In this document: in pieces, positions 19,501-27,121 of the stretch
How positions within the stretch are numbered: position 1 is the first letter of the stretch
Layout: each line of letters opens with the position of its first letter
Position numbers and translations under genes: made by a program
The notes under the pieces: generated by a model
Seen by the model: only the letters and a program-made list of their open reading frames with translations
Database searches by the model: none
What the model was told of the DNA's origin: nothing
Assembly (NCBI RefSeq): GCF_000186865.1
Contig: NW_008705581.1
Span: forward strand, 169,090 to 233,089
DNA length: 64,000 bases
From: Aureococcus anophagefferens
Lineage: Eukaryota; Sar; Pelagophyceae; Pelagomonadales; Pelagomonadaceae
Direction: 5' to 3'

Positions 19501-19902
19501 CTGCCGCCGAACTCCCACGCGAACCCCTGCGCGGCGGCCTTCGGGACGGGCAGCCTGCTCAAGGCCAAGGCGCAGACCCTGAGCCTGTCGACGCTCGTGA
19601 CCATGGAGATGCTCAAGGCGCTGAGCGCGGTGTCGCTCGACCACAGCCTGCTCCGCGTGACGCCGCTCGCGAACAAGTGGCTCCTCGCGGGCGTCGCGCT
19701 GCCGACGCTGCTCCACCTGGGCCTGCTCTACGTGCCCCAGCTCTGCGCCGTCTTCGGCCTCGAGGCCCTGTCCTGGGCCGAGTGGGCGACGGTGCTCAAG
19801 TTCGCCGCGCCCATCCTGCTCGTCGAGGAGCTCACGAAGGCCGTCGGCCGCCACCTCGAGGCCAAGGCGCTCCGGGAGGCCCGGGCGAAGCCGGAAAAGT
19901 AA
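16597..19902 (+). CDS. P2A-type (SERCA-like) Ca2+-transporting ATPase
   Basis: The frame encodes 1101 residues with all P-type landmarks in order: TGES (about residue 250), the Ca2+-site helix AAIPEGLPAVITLCLSLG (about 375), phosphorylation motif DKTGTLTTNQM (about 422), MITGDSRET (about 698) and TGDGVNDAP (about 783). PEGLPAV with E, and NFGEVATIF plus LLWVNLVTDGPPATALG in helices 5 and 6, fit a SERCA/ECA calcium pump. The N-terminus adds a hydrophobic, signal-like segment (APVALLLLAISASARL) and about 60 unstructured residues not usual in SERCA. It may direct the pump to the ER or to a plastid-related membrane. The C-terminus ends in a short basic tail. Pumped ion is Ca2+ by family; the site residues look complete in the parts I checked. 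No introner is present in 3.3 kb. Confidence 0.92.
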   Translation: MSAIGKCYMAPVALLLLAISASARLDAPRLRSAPRSLAPRGRPIAGGADAATTTAPPADGDATAVFAPLPSANESAVAHTWTPAETLKRYGTKLDEGLSAAEAAARRSVFGANVLVAAARKTRWAMLCSQFEDRLVQILVVVAIFSGVLGVVDAEDPTAWVDPVVICLILLSNAAVGVWQESSADGALDALKKLQPDRCCCRRRGAWDGEVPASDLAPGDVVYLRVGDKVPADVRLLQLRTSTFATDEAALTGESYTVMKSVDAVDDPDCPLGTRTSMAFAGTVVTGGHAIGVVAATGMATQIGRIQAGVTAAAADQQKTPLSQKLDEFGHQLTLIIGSVCALTFGASVPRFDSPIFGSKLRGAMHYAKGAVALGVAAIPEGLPAVITLCLSLGTRRMAQRRVVVRRLPSVETLGCTSVICSDKTGTLTTNQMTAVSLLLPAERGSFEELEVTGLSYDPTDGEVVGRPDLAESHAAAFAAAAVCALCNDAQLAKDPKTGQFVRVGEPTEAALKVLCEKLGAPTSLDASPEAKQAGPWHRASLAWAGAYERTATLEFDRGRKSMSVVCRRHGSYARLFVKGAPDSVLARCSRVLDPTTGSPRKLEDGERAELAARVTAMAGRPLRCLALAYTDDLPPELRAYEGSDEDADLPACLATADDHEKLESDLVLAGVVGIRDPPRPECAAAIAKCKAAGVRVFMITGDSRETAVAIGRELGILDGDGDGRAWEGNAFFADDSEEAEAQRAATLAPERGNGVFCRTAPADKQRIIKLLSDAHGDVTAMTGDGVNDAPALQQASIGIAMGITGTEVAKQAADMVLMDDDFATIVAAVEEGRAIYKNMQAFVCFLLSCNFGEVATIFGATLMGIPDVLTPLQLLWVNLVTDGPPATALGFNPPDPDAMTRPPRDSAAPILTPWLLCRYAVTGAYVGFATIQIFLNHFKDHGVSRRQLARWASCDVDDAAWATFAPVLPPNSHANPCAAAFGTGSLLKAKAQTLSLSTLVTMEMLKALSAVSLDHSLLRVTPLANKWLLAGVALPTLLHLGLLYVPQLCAVFGLEALSWAEWATVLKFAAPILLVEELTKAVGRHLEAKALREARAKPEK

Positions 19903-19914
19903 GTTCAAAGCGCC

Positions 19915-21420
19915 TTACTTCGTCTGGTCGGCGCCGAGGACGGGCCCGTCCTCCGGCGACCGGTCCCGCGTGCACGCGCACAGCGCGGCGCACAGGCCGA
20001 AGAGCCCCGCGATGATGGCGACGACCGTGGCGCCGTTGGCCGCGTCGTAGACCTGGAGGAAGGCGATGGAGCCGATGACCGTCGCGCCCGTGGACAGCGA
20101 GTAGACCGCGCCCTGGATGCGGCCCTGCTCCTCGTAGGGCACCTCGGCCGCGATGGAGCCCACGAGGAGCGGCAGCGGCGCGAAGGCGACGCAGAACACG
20201 TTGACGAGGACGAAGAGGAGCCAGGTCTCCGCCGCCGTCGCCCGCTGGAGCGTCGCGACGAGCGCGGCGCCCGCCGTGCCCACGGCGAACGCGCACGCGT
20301 AGCTCCGGCAGTAGCCGACGACGGGCACCGCGTAGGACACGATGAAGAGGGACACGACGGGCCCGACGATGATGGAGTTGAAGTACATGGACGTGATCTG
20401 GACGGACCCGAACTTGAAGTGGTCCTCGAGCCAGTACAAAATGATCGACGACACGCCGTAGAGCCCCAAATTCCCGACGAAGTACGTGCAGACGAGGGCC
20501 CGCACGCGGTGCGAGTTGCCGCAGAGGAAGCGCAGCGACGTCATGGGGTTGAGCACGTTCTTCGTCGTCGCGCGCGAGGGCACGCCGCAGCAGCGCCGCG
20601 CGGGCGGCGCGTCCTCGAGCGACTCCGGCAGCGCGTACGCCAGCCAGAGGTCCGCGGGCAGGAGCACGACGCCCACGCACGCGAAGGCCAGCCGCACGCC
20701 GATGGACAGCATCAGCGTCTCGCCGAGCCAGACGCCCAGGAGCAGCCCGAAGATGGAGTAGACGTTGAGCACGGACAGCTCGCGCGTTAAAAGTAACGGC
20801 AAATCGACGGAAGACGCGCCGCCCTTGAACGCGTGGCCGTACAGGAGCCGCGACGGCCACCAGTCCCGGGGCCCGCCAAAGTCCAGGTCCTCGCAGAAGT
20901 CCTTGGACCCCCGCGCGCCGTTGCGCTTCGCGGCGACGACCGCGTCGACGATGATCGACTTGCAGACGTTGTACGTGCAGTCGAGCGTGCCGATGCACGC
21001 GGCGCCCAGCAGCACGGCCGTCGGCGTCCGCGCCGCGGCCATGAAGGGGAAGGCCAGCGTGTCCGTTAGCGCGCCGATGAGCAAAATGGGCCGCCGGCCC
21101 GCGAGGTCCGTCACGGAGCCGAGGACGGGCGCCGTGAGGAAGTTGCAGCTGCACCAGACGATCATGTAGTACGTGCTCAGCCCCACGGCCTTCTCGTCGT
21201 CGTCCGTGCCGTAGATGATCTCCGTCAAAAAGTAGGAGCTCAGCGTGCCGTACATGCCGTAGGAGATGTCGAGCGCGAAGATCCACGCCTGGGCGAGGCG
21301 CCGCGACGTCGCGATCTTCGTCGCGCGCTCCCGGGACGTCTTCTGCTCCAGCTCCTCGACGTCGAGGAGCAGCGTCTCCTTCTCGAGGTCGCTCCCCTCG
21401 AGCTTCTTCGACTTGGCCAT
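19915..21420 (-). CDS. Major facilitator superfamily transporter
   Basis: The frame encodes 501 residues with about twelve hydrophobic segments. The loop between helices 2 and 3 carries an MFS-like motif (LGSVTDLAGRRPILLIGAL). A long loop follows helix 4 (ARGSKDFCEDLDFGGPRDWW), and a cytosolic N-terminus is acidic and charged. Another loop between helices 6 and 7 (ESLEDAPPARRCCG) contains two Cys. The substrate cannot be inferred; it is a single-copy-looking carrier with no sugar-porter or nitrate signature. The stop is 12 bp from that of the Ca2+-ATPase on the other strand, and its start is 164 bp from La. Confidence 0.8.
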   Translation of the reverse strand: MAKSKKLEGSDLEKETLLLDVEELEQKTSRERATKIATSRRLAQAWIFALDISYGMYGTLSSYFLTEIIYGTDDDEKAVGLSTYYMIVWCSCNFLTAPVLGSVTDLAGRRPILLIGALTDTLAFPFMAAARTPTAVLLGAACIGTLDCTYNVCKSIIVDAVVAAKRNGARGSKDFCEDLDFGGPRDWWPSRLLYGHAFKGGASSVDLPLLLTRELSVLNVYSIFGLLLGVWLGETLMLSIGVRLAFACVGVVLLPADLWLAYALPESLEDAPPARRCCGVPSRATTKNVLNPMTSLRFLCGNSHRVRALVCTYFVGNLGLYGVSSIILYWLEDHFKFGSVQITSMYFNSIIVGPVVSLFIVSYAVPVVGYCRSYACAFAVGTAGAALVATLQRATAAETWLLFVLVNVFCVAFAPLPLLVGSIAAEVPYEEQGRIQGAVYSLSTGATVIGSIAFLQVYDAANGATVVAIIAGLFGLCAALCACTRDRSPEDGPVLGADQTK

Positions 21421-21584
21421 CGCGGATGTTGCTGGGATCCCGTCTTACGCGATCATCGTCGTGCGGGCTGCCCTCTCCTCGGGAGCACGCACGGCACGCA
21501 AAACATCGCTGCGGTGGTGCCGCAAAGGAGACGCTAGCGATCGCAATAGCCGAAGCCGCCCGCGCCGCACCACCAACAACGAAG

Positions 21585-22786
21585 ATGACGGACGACGCCG
21601 ACGTCAAGGCCAAGGTGCTGCGCCAGGTCGAGTACTACTTCTCCGACGACAGCTTCCCCTTCGACGACTACATGAAGGGCAAGTGCGACGGCGAGGGCTA
21701 CGTGCCCCTCGCCGAGGTCTGTTCCTTCGCGAAGATGAAGGCCTACACGACGGACGTCGACGTCGTCAAGGCGGCGCTCGCCGACAGCGACGCCGTCGTC
21801 CTCAACGACGACGGCACGAAGCTCAAGCGCGTGTACCCGTGCCCCGACGAGGACCCGGCCAAGGCGACGACGGTCCACTGCTCCGGCTTCGCGACGCTCG
21901 AGGGCAAGGAGGCCATGGAGGCGTCCATCGCCGCGGCCATGAAGAAGCACGGCGCCGTCGCGGCCGTGCGCGCCCTGCGGAACCTCGCCCAGGAGGCGCG
22001 CGCCTACGACGGCTCCGCGCTCGTGACCTTCGAGGACGAGGCCGCCGTCGCTTCCGCCGTCGCGTGCACGGGGGCCGTCATGGGCGGGCGGAAGATCACG
22101 ATCTACGCGTTGACGGACTGGTTCGACCGCATGCGCAAGAAGCGCGACGCGATGAAGAAGAAGAAGCAGCAGAAGGAGGAGGACAAGAAGAACGGCGTCG
22201 TCCGCGCCGTCGAGCACACGCCCAAGGCCGCCGTGCTCGGCTGCGTGCTCAAGTTCGAGGGCCTCGACGCCGTGCCGGAGGCGAGCCGCGAGATGCTCCG
22301 GTCCGCGTGCGAGGTCGGCGACATCAAGGTCGCCTACGTCGAGTTCGAGCCAGGGCAGCAAAAGAGAGCGAAATTCCCAACTTCAAAGGCTCATATCTCG
22401 GCCGTTTTCCACTCGTTTCGGCTGATTTTTGGACGAGCGATCATCTCTCGGAACGGTCTCGAAGCGCGGATGCTTTTTCCGGAACGCGCGCGCGCGGAAC
22501 ACTCACGTTGAAGCGACGTTGAATCACCCTTTTGCTGCCCAGGTTCGAGCGCGGCCAGGCCGAGGGCTTCGTACGCCTCGCGGAGCCCAAGGCCGCGGAG
22601 CTCGTCGCGAAGATCGCCGCGGACGGCAAGGCGACGCTCGGCGGCGTCGACGCGGCCGTCGCCGTGCTCGAGGGCGACGCGGAGACGGAGTACCACGACC
22701 GCGCGGCGGAGGCGGCCAAGGCCGCGCGGAAGCGCAAGGGCGGCGGCGGCAAGGGCGGCTACCGCCGCAAGAAGCACCGCTCCTAG
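21585..22786 (+). CDS. La protein (La motif, RRM, C-terminal xRRM-like)
   Basis: Exons 21585-22342 and 22543-22786 join in phase 2 to give 333 residues. The La motif opens the protein: VLRQVEYYFSDDSFPFDDYM, then EGYVPLAEVCSFAKMKAY. An RRM-like fold follows about residues 90-185 and an atypical C-terminal RRM about 215-310 (LGCVLKFEGLDAVPEASREM, VEFERGQAEGFVRLAEP). It ends in a Gly/Lys-rich basic tail. La binds UUU-OH ends of new Pol III transcripts and helps them fold. The aromatic Y/F set of the La motif is present. Splicing restores VAYVEFERGQAEG, which the xRRM needs. The gene is divergent from the MFS gene. Confidence 0.9.
22351..22542 (+). mobile_element. Introner element, type A, in the La gene
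   Basis: The 192-bp element lies between copies of gttcgagc (22343-22350 and 22543-22550). The intron is 22343-22542: donor GTTCGAGC from the left copy, acceptor CTGCCCAG at the right end. The ends are CAGGGCAGCAAAAG and CTTTTGCTGCCCAG. The core is in sense orientation. This is one of the best preserved copies in the window. Confidence 0.95.
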
Positions 22787-23185
22787 GGCGGCGAGTAACG
22801 GGGTTCCGGTGTGTGGCGACCTCCGGAGCGTGGTAGTTGCCCATCCCAGCGGAGCCGCGTGGATCGAACATGGCGCGCGGTTCGTGATAGTTGGTTATCC
22901 CAGCTGAGCCGGCGCGGCGAGGGCGTCGCGTGGGTCGAACATGGCGCGCGAGCCCGAGCGCGAGGGCTGGCGAGACGGTCGCCGGGCCACGCATCTTTGC
23001 GGGGATCCATGCTTGCGCGCCGACGAGCTCGCCGCGAACGCCTAATGATGAAGTCTGGTTGAGGCTCAACGGCAACCTGCGCCCCTGGCTATGAGCTCGC
23101 TTTGACCGGTGCGAGGTCAGGATCGCCGTCGCCGTCAACATCGCCGTCGCCGTCAACATCGGCGCGCTTCGAACAGAGTGTGCGA
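22787..23185. other. Intergenic region with imperfect direct repeat
   Basis: About 400 bp with no gene. Two units around 22832-22875 and 22890-22945 share tagttg, atcccagc, gagccg and gatcgaacatggcgcgcg/gtcgaacatggcgcgcg. Near 23120-23160 a short tandem repeat (atcgccgtcgccgtcaac) is found, directly upstream of the next start. Confidence 0.5.
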
Positions 23186-25051
23186 ATGGACAGCCAGCTC
23201 GTCAAACTGTACGCTGCTGTCGGCGGCGTGACGCGCGCCCACGAAGACGAACTCCAGAAGAAGCTCCGGGCGCGCGATGTGGCGCATGCGCAAGAGACCG
23301 CTAATTTCGCGCAAGATATCGCCAATTTGAACGTCCGCCTGACTGCTTCGCAGAGTCTCAACACAACCCGGGAGAACGAGCGCGACACCGCGCGGGCCGA
23401 GCGCGACTCCGCGCTGGTCGCGCGCGACGGCATGCGCGACGAGCGCGACGCGGCGGTGCGCCTTTGCGCGGAGGCGGCCGCGAAGGCGTCGGCGCTCGAG
23501 TCGCTCGTCGCGCGGCTTCGCGCGGGCGAAGGCGGCGGCGTGGTGACGCCCGTCGCCGCGAAGCGGCCGCCGCCGGAGGGCGGCGCGGCGGCGCCCGCGG
23601 CGAAGCGGCTTCGGCAGCTCAGCATGCGGCACGTGGCCAAGGATGGCGGGCTGGTCCGGTCGGTCTGGCCGGCGCGCTTCGACCTCTCGTGGCGCCTCGC
23701 GCTCGAGTTCGCGTCGCCCGTCGACGCGGGTCGCTGCGCGGCCGTGTGCCGCGCCGCCGCGCGCGGCGCGGCGGACGACCTCCTCTGGAGCGTCTACTGC
23801 GCGCGGTCGCGCGTCCCTTTCGGCGTCGGACCGCTCGTCGTCCGCGGTGAAGACGACATCGTCACCGCGTGCCGCGACGTCGCCGTCGGTGACCTTGCGT
23901 CGCGGCGCCACGGCGAGCGGAAGCGACGCGCGCTGCTCCGACGCGTCCGCTCGCTCGAGCAGGAGCTCAGCCACGACGAGTTCGGAAAAGCGGACGAGAG
24001 CTGGGACGACGAGCGAAAGATGATGTTCTGCGAGCTGTATTATTTACTGGGATGGGTCGAAGCCTTGGACCGAGCTCGCGGAGTGACGGCGTCGCTCGAT
24101 TGGGGGACGCCGATCTCGCCCCCGCCGGGTGCGAGCTTGGAGACCCTGCTGCGCGACATGCGCGCGCCTTTCGGCGCACCTCCAAGCTGGAGTTTTCTTT
24201 CGCCGGACCTCCAGGCTAGAAAATTGGTGAAAATACCGGAGCGACCCATGGATCAGCATGACTTCGCGGTGGGGCTCCACAAGGACCCCAAGTTCTATGA
24301 CGACCTCGTGCGCGCGGAGCCCGTCGTCTTTGGCCCTGGGGATACCGTGCGCACGTTGGACGGCGAACGCGGTCCACGCACGGAGAAGCCGGTCCCCGTG
24401 ACCTGGCGCGATGCCACCGTCGTGCGCGCCTTGCCTGATGGCAAGTACGAGCTCAGCATCAATGATTTCGGGCGCTCGGCGCGCGACGCGTACCGGAGCT
24501 ACGCGTCGGGCCGAATTGCTGTCGTCGAGGTCTACCGCGGAGGCTTCGATATTGACGATGATCTATGCTGGAATCCAATGGCGACATACGCTTACAAAAA
24601 CATTCGGCAAGCCTATTCCGCCGTTCTCGAAATCGTCGAGAATGACGAATTACGAGCCCGACACGATGACACAGAGCACGATGATTGGGAGCGTTTAGAG
24701 CCGCCAGTGGAATGGCCACCGTCGGCCAAAGATCGAGCTTCTTGGCCTTCTTGGTTTCAGTTCGGCGATTTCATGATGGAGGACGCTTTCGACTCTGGCA
24801 CTCCCGTCTTCGTCAATCGCGATTACAACGGCGGTCCAATCGTGGCCATCTCCCTGTCTGTACGGTGCCTCGGCGCGCAAATGCTGGATCCCACCGCTAA
24901 TGAGACACAACATGTGCCGTTTCGATTCGGCACCGACTCCCCATGGCCCAAGCCCTACGGAAACGCGCATTCCTTCGTCAGCGTCTCCTCGGCGCCCACG
25001 CTCTACGGAAACGCGGCTTCCTTCGCCAGCCGCGTGCGCGATCATTTCTAA
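23186..25051 (+). CDS. Hypothetical protein: coiled coil, F-box-like and Tudor-like parts
   Basis: The frame encodes 621 residues from the Met of MDSQLVKLYAAVG; an in-frame Met at 23102 lies in a Ser/Pro repeat. Residues about 20-125 are a coiled coil with many Arg/Glu/Asp (RENERDTARAERDSALVARD). A short F-box-like motif follows: RLALEFASPVDAGRCAAVCR, then DDLLWSVYCARS. Near residue 400 an SH3/Tudor-like stretch (VTWRDATVVRALPDGKYELS) may bind peptides. The C-terminal third is rich in aromatic residues without a known fold. GC content falls clearly after about 24200, unlike the 5' part. An SCF-type substrate receptor is possible, but the F-box match is weak. Confidence 0.6.
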   Translation: MDSQLVKLYAAVGGVTRAHEDELQKKLRARDVAHAQETANFAQDIANLNVRLTASQSLNTTRENERDTARAERDSALVARDGMRDERDAAVRLCAEAAAKASALESLVARLRAGEGGGVVTPVAAKRPPPEGGAAAPAAKRLRQLSMRHVAKDGGLVRSVWPARFDLSWRLALEFASPVDAGRCAAVCRAAARGAADDLLWSVYCARSRVPFGVGPLVVRGEDDIVTACRDVAVGDLASRRHGERKRRALLRRVRSLEQELSHDEFGKADESWDDERKMMFCELYYLLGWVEALDRARGVTASLDWGTPISPPPGASLETLLRDMRAPFGAPPSWSFLSPDLQARKLVKIPERPMDQHDFAVGLHKDPKFYDDLVRAEPVVFGPGDTVRTLDGERGPRTEKPVPVTWRDATVVRALPDGKYELSINDFGRSARDAYRSYASGRIAVVEVYRGGFDIDDDLCWNPMATYAYKNIRQAYSAVLEIVENDELRARHDDTEHDDWERLEPPVEWPPSAKDRASWPSWFQFGDFMMEDAFDSGTPVFVNRDYNGGPIVAISLSVRCLGAQMLDPTANETQHVPFRFGTDSPWPKPYGNAHSFVSVSSAPTLYGNAASFASRVRDHF

Positions 25052-25070
25052 GAGCTCGATCGCATACCCC

Positions 25071-26880
25071 CTAGCCCCCCCGCGGCAGCACGGCGTCGAG
25101 CAGGGGCGTCGAGAGGATGTTGTCCGGGTCGTAGACATCGCGGAGCGCCGCGAACTTGGCCGTGTCGAACTTGGCCGCGAGCCGCGCGACGGCCGTCGCC
25201 GCGGCGTCCGCGTCCGCGGGCTCCTCGATCTTCGCCCAGTGCTCCACGGCGCCGTAGGCCGGCCAGAGCGACCGCTCGCAGTGCTTCTTGTAGCCGTCGA
25301 AGGCCGCCGTGATCGCCGCGCGCTGGGTCGGCTCGTCCGTCGGCAGGTACATGATCACGCCGACCCAGGAGAAGATCGCGTCGTCCGGGAGCGGTGCCTT
25401 CGAGCTCGCGGGCGACAGCAGGCTCCGCGAGCCGGACGTCCAGCGCTGCTCGATGGGCGCCGGCGCGGGGATCTCCTCGCGCTCGATGAGGTCGAGGAGG
25501 TCGAGCATGTAGCGCACGTCCGCGCCCGAGGGTTGCGACAGCGACCCCGCGGGGAAGCAGCACTCGTTGACCCACTGCTGGCCGCCGCACTCGAAGTTGA
25601 GCTTCCGCGACGAGTCGGCGACGTCCGTGCCCTGGCTGCGCCGCCAGAACTCGGCCTCGGCCTTGTTGACGGCTCTGACGTGGCCGACGTCGAGCGGCGC
25701 GATCGCGAGGAGCGCGTCCCGGAGCTCCGCGAAGTGCATGGACGCCGCGCCGGGAACGCCCGGCCGCGTCGCCTCGAGCAGCGCGCGCAGCGGCGCGAGC
25801 TTCTGGTCGTCGGTGTAGGGGCTCGGCCCGCCCTGGCCCTCGCCCAAGACGCCGTCGAACGTCGGGTTGTTGGACACGACGACGACCGCGTCCTCGAAGG
25901 GGATCCACATGAAGCGCACGTGGCGGTTGTCGCGCAGCAGGTCCGCGTGCTTCGCCGCGACCTCGTTTCGCGTCATGACCTGGACGCGCTCGCGCAGCAG
26001 GTGCTTGGGCACGCAGCGGAGCTTGGCCTCGACGGCGACGCCGAGCGCGCCGAGGCCGACGAGGAAGGACTCGAGGAGCCCGTCGCCGCGCGCGAGCGTC
26101 ACCGTGCCGCCGCCGGGCGTCACGACCGTCAGCTCGAGCACGTGCTCGTCGACGGGCGGCAGCGACGCGCCCGTGCCGTGCGCGCCGACGCCGACGAAGC
26201 CGCCGATCTGCTGCGACGCGATGGACGCCAAATTCTCGAGCGTGAGGCCGTGGGGCGCGAGCGCGTCGAGCACCTGGTCGACCTTGGCGCCGCAGCGCAC
26301 GGTCACCGTCCGCGCCTCGGCGTCGACGGCGACGACGTCGTCGAGGAGGCCCAGGTTCACCATCGCGCCGCCGTCGCTGAGCCTGTGTGGAAATCAACCC
26401 GTCGAATGGACGCGTCCAGCAAAACTTCAAACCTCTCTAGCTCGGTCAAATCGAAGTCGATTCGGCTGATTTTTGGACGAATCGATCGCTCTCGTCGAGT
26501 TCTCGAAGCAGAGCCGAAGAGTTTGCATCGAAACGGTCGCATACGCGCACATTGAAGTCGGGTTGAAGATTTGGTTTCCACACAGCGCTGAGCGCGAGGC
26601 CGTTCGGCGACAGCGCGGAGCCGCAGGGCCGGAGCCGCGCCTTCCGCGCCGCGTGCGCCGCGACGAGCGCCTCGACGTCGGCGACGGACTCGGGCGTGTA
26701 GACCGCCGTCGGCCGCGCGGAGTGCGTGGCGCTCCAGTTGACGACCTCCAGCACGTCGTCGTCGTCGTCGTCGCCGCCGTCGGCGAGCGCGCAGGACGCG
26801 CTGGCGCCGAGCGCGGCGGCGGCGCTGGCCCAGGGCACGCGCGCCTTGAGGCGGCGGGCGGCGCGGGCGAGCATGGCCAC
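25071..26880 (-). CDS. GLDH: L-galactono-1,4-lactone dehydrogenase (ascorbate biosynthesis)
   Basis: Exons 26594-26880 and 25071-26382 join in phase 2 to give 532 residues. The protein has a basic mitochondrial-like N-terminus, then the FAD-binding domain: NWSATHSARP, RPCGSALSPNGLALS, and QQIGGFVGVGAHGTGASLPP. The C-terminal substrate domain contains VRFMWIPFEDAVVVVSNNP, and the end has HWAKIE and YDPDNILSTPLLD. These match plant galactonolactone dehydrogenase, which makes ascorbate in the inner mitochondrial membrane and passes electrons to cytochrome c. At the site where FAD-linked oxidases have His, a Leu (SALSPNG) predicts non-covalent FAD; the Ala of VGAHGTG is the family's oxygen-gate residue and predicts dehydrogenase rather than oxidase activity. 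This is family knowledge applied to visible residues. The gene is divergent from the SLC44 gene (241 bp). Confidence 0.9.
26383..26585 (+). mobile_element. Introner element, type B, in the GLDH gene
   Basis: The 203-bp element lies between copies of cgctgagc (26375-26382 and 26586-26593). The intron is 26383-26593 on the minus strand: GC donor (GCTCAGCG) from the duplication, acceptor CCACACAG. Ends are CTGTGTGGAAATC and, on the other side, CTGTGTGGAAACC. A GT inside CTGTGTGG is not usable because it would shift the frame. The core is antisense to the gene. Confidence 0.93.
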
Positions 26881-27121
26881 CGACGACGACGACGCTGGTG
26901 AAGACGACGACGCTGGTGGGACTGCGATGACTCCCTGCCGAGCGTCAACAATTCTTCAACTACTTTGTTGAAGATGGCGCTGGAGACCACATCTATCCGG
27001 CGCGGGCAGCTTTGCGCCCGGGCATTGGGCGCAACGACGAGAACGCCGGACCGCGACGCCACGCTCGCGGCCGTGCTGAAAGCTGCCGACGCTCCAGGTC
27101 GCCAGCGTCGGCGTCGCGCCC

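Noticed and set aside
16260..20015. Open frame of 1251 codons on the plus strand
   Set aside because: It overlaps the Ca2+-ATPase in another frame and is Arg/Ala/Gly-rich without any motif; long shadow frames are expected in DNA this GC-rich.
26383..26593. GT inside CTGTGTGG as donor for type B introns
   Set aside because: In GLDH and beta-galactosidase it would add ten bases to the exon and shift the frame; the duplication-based donor restores conserved residues.
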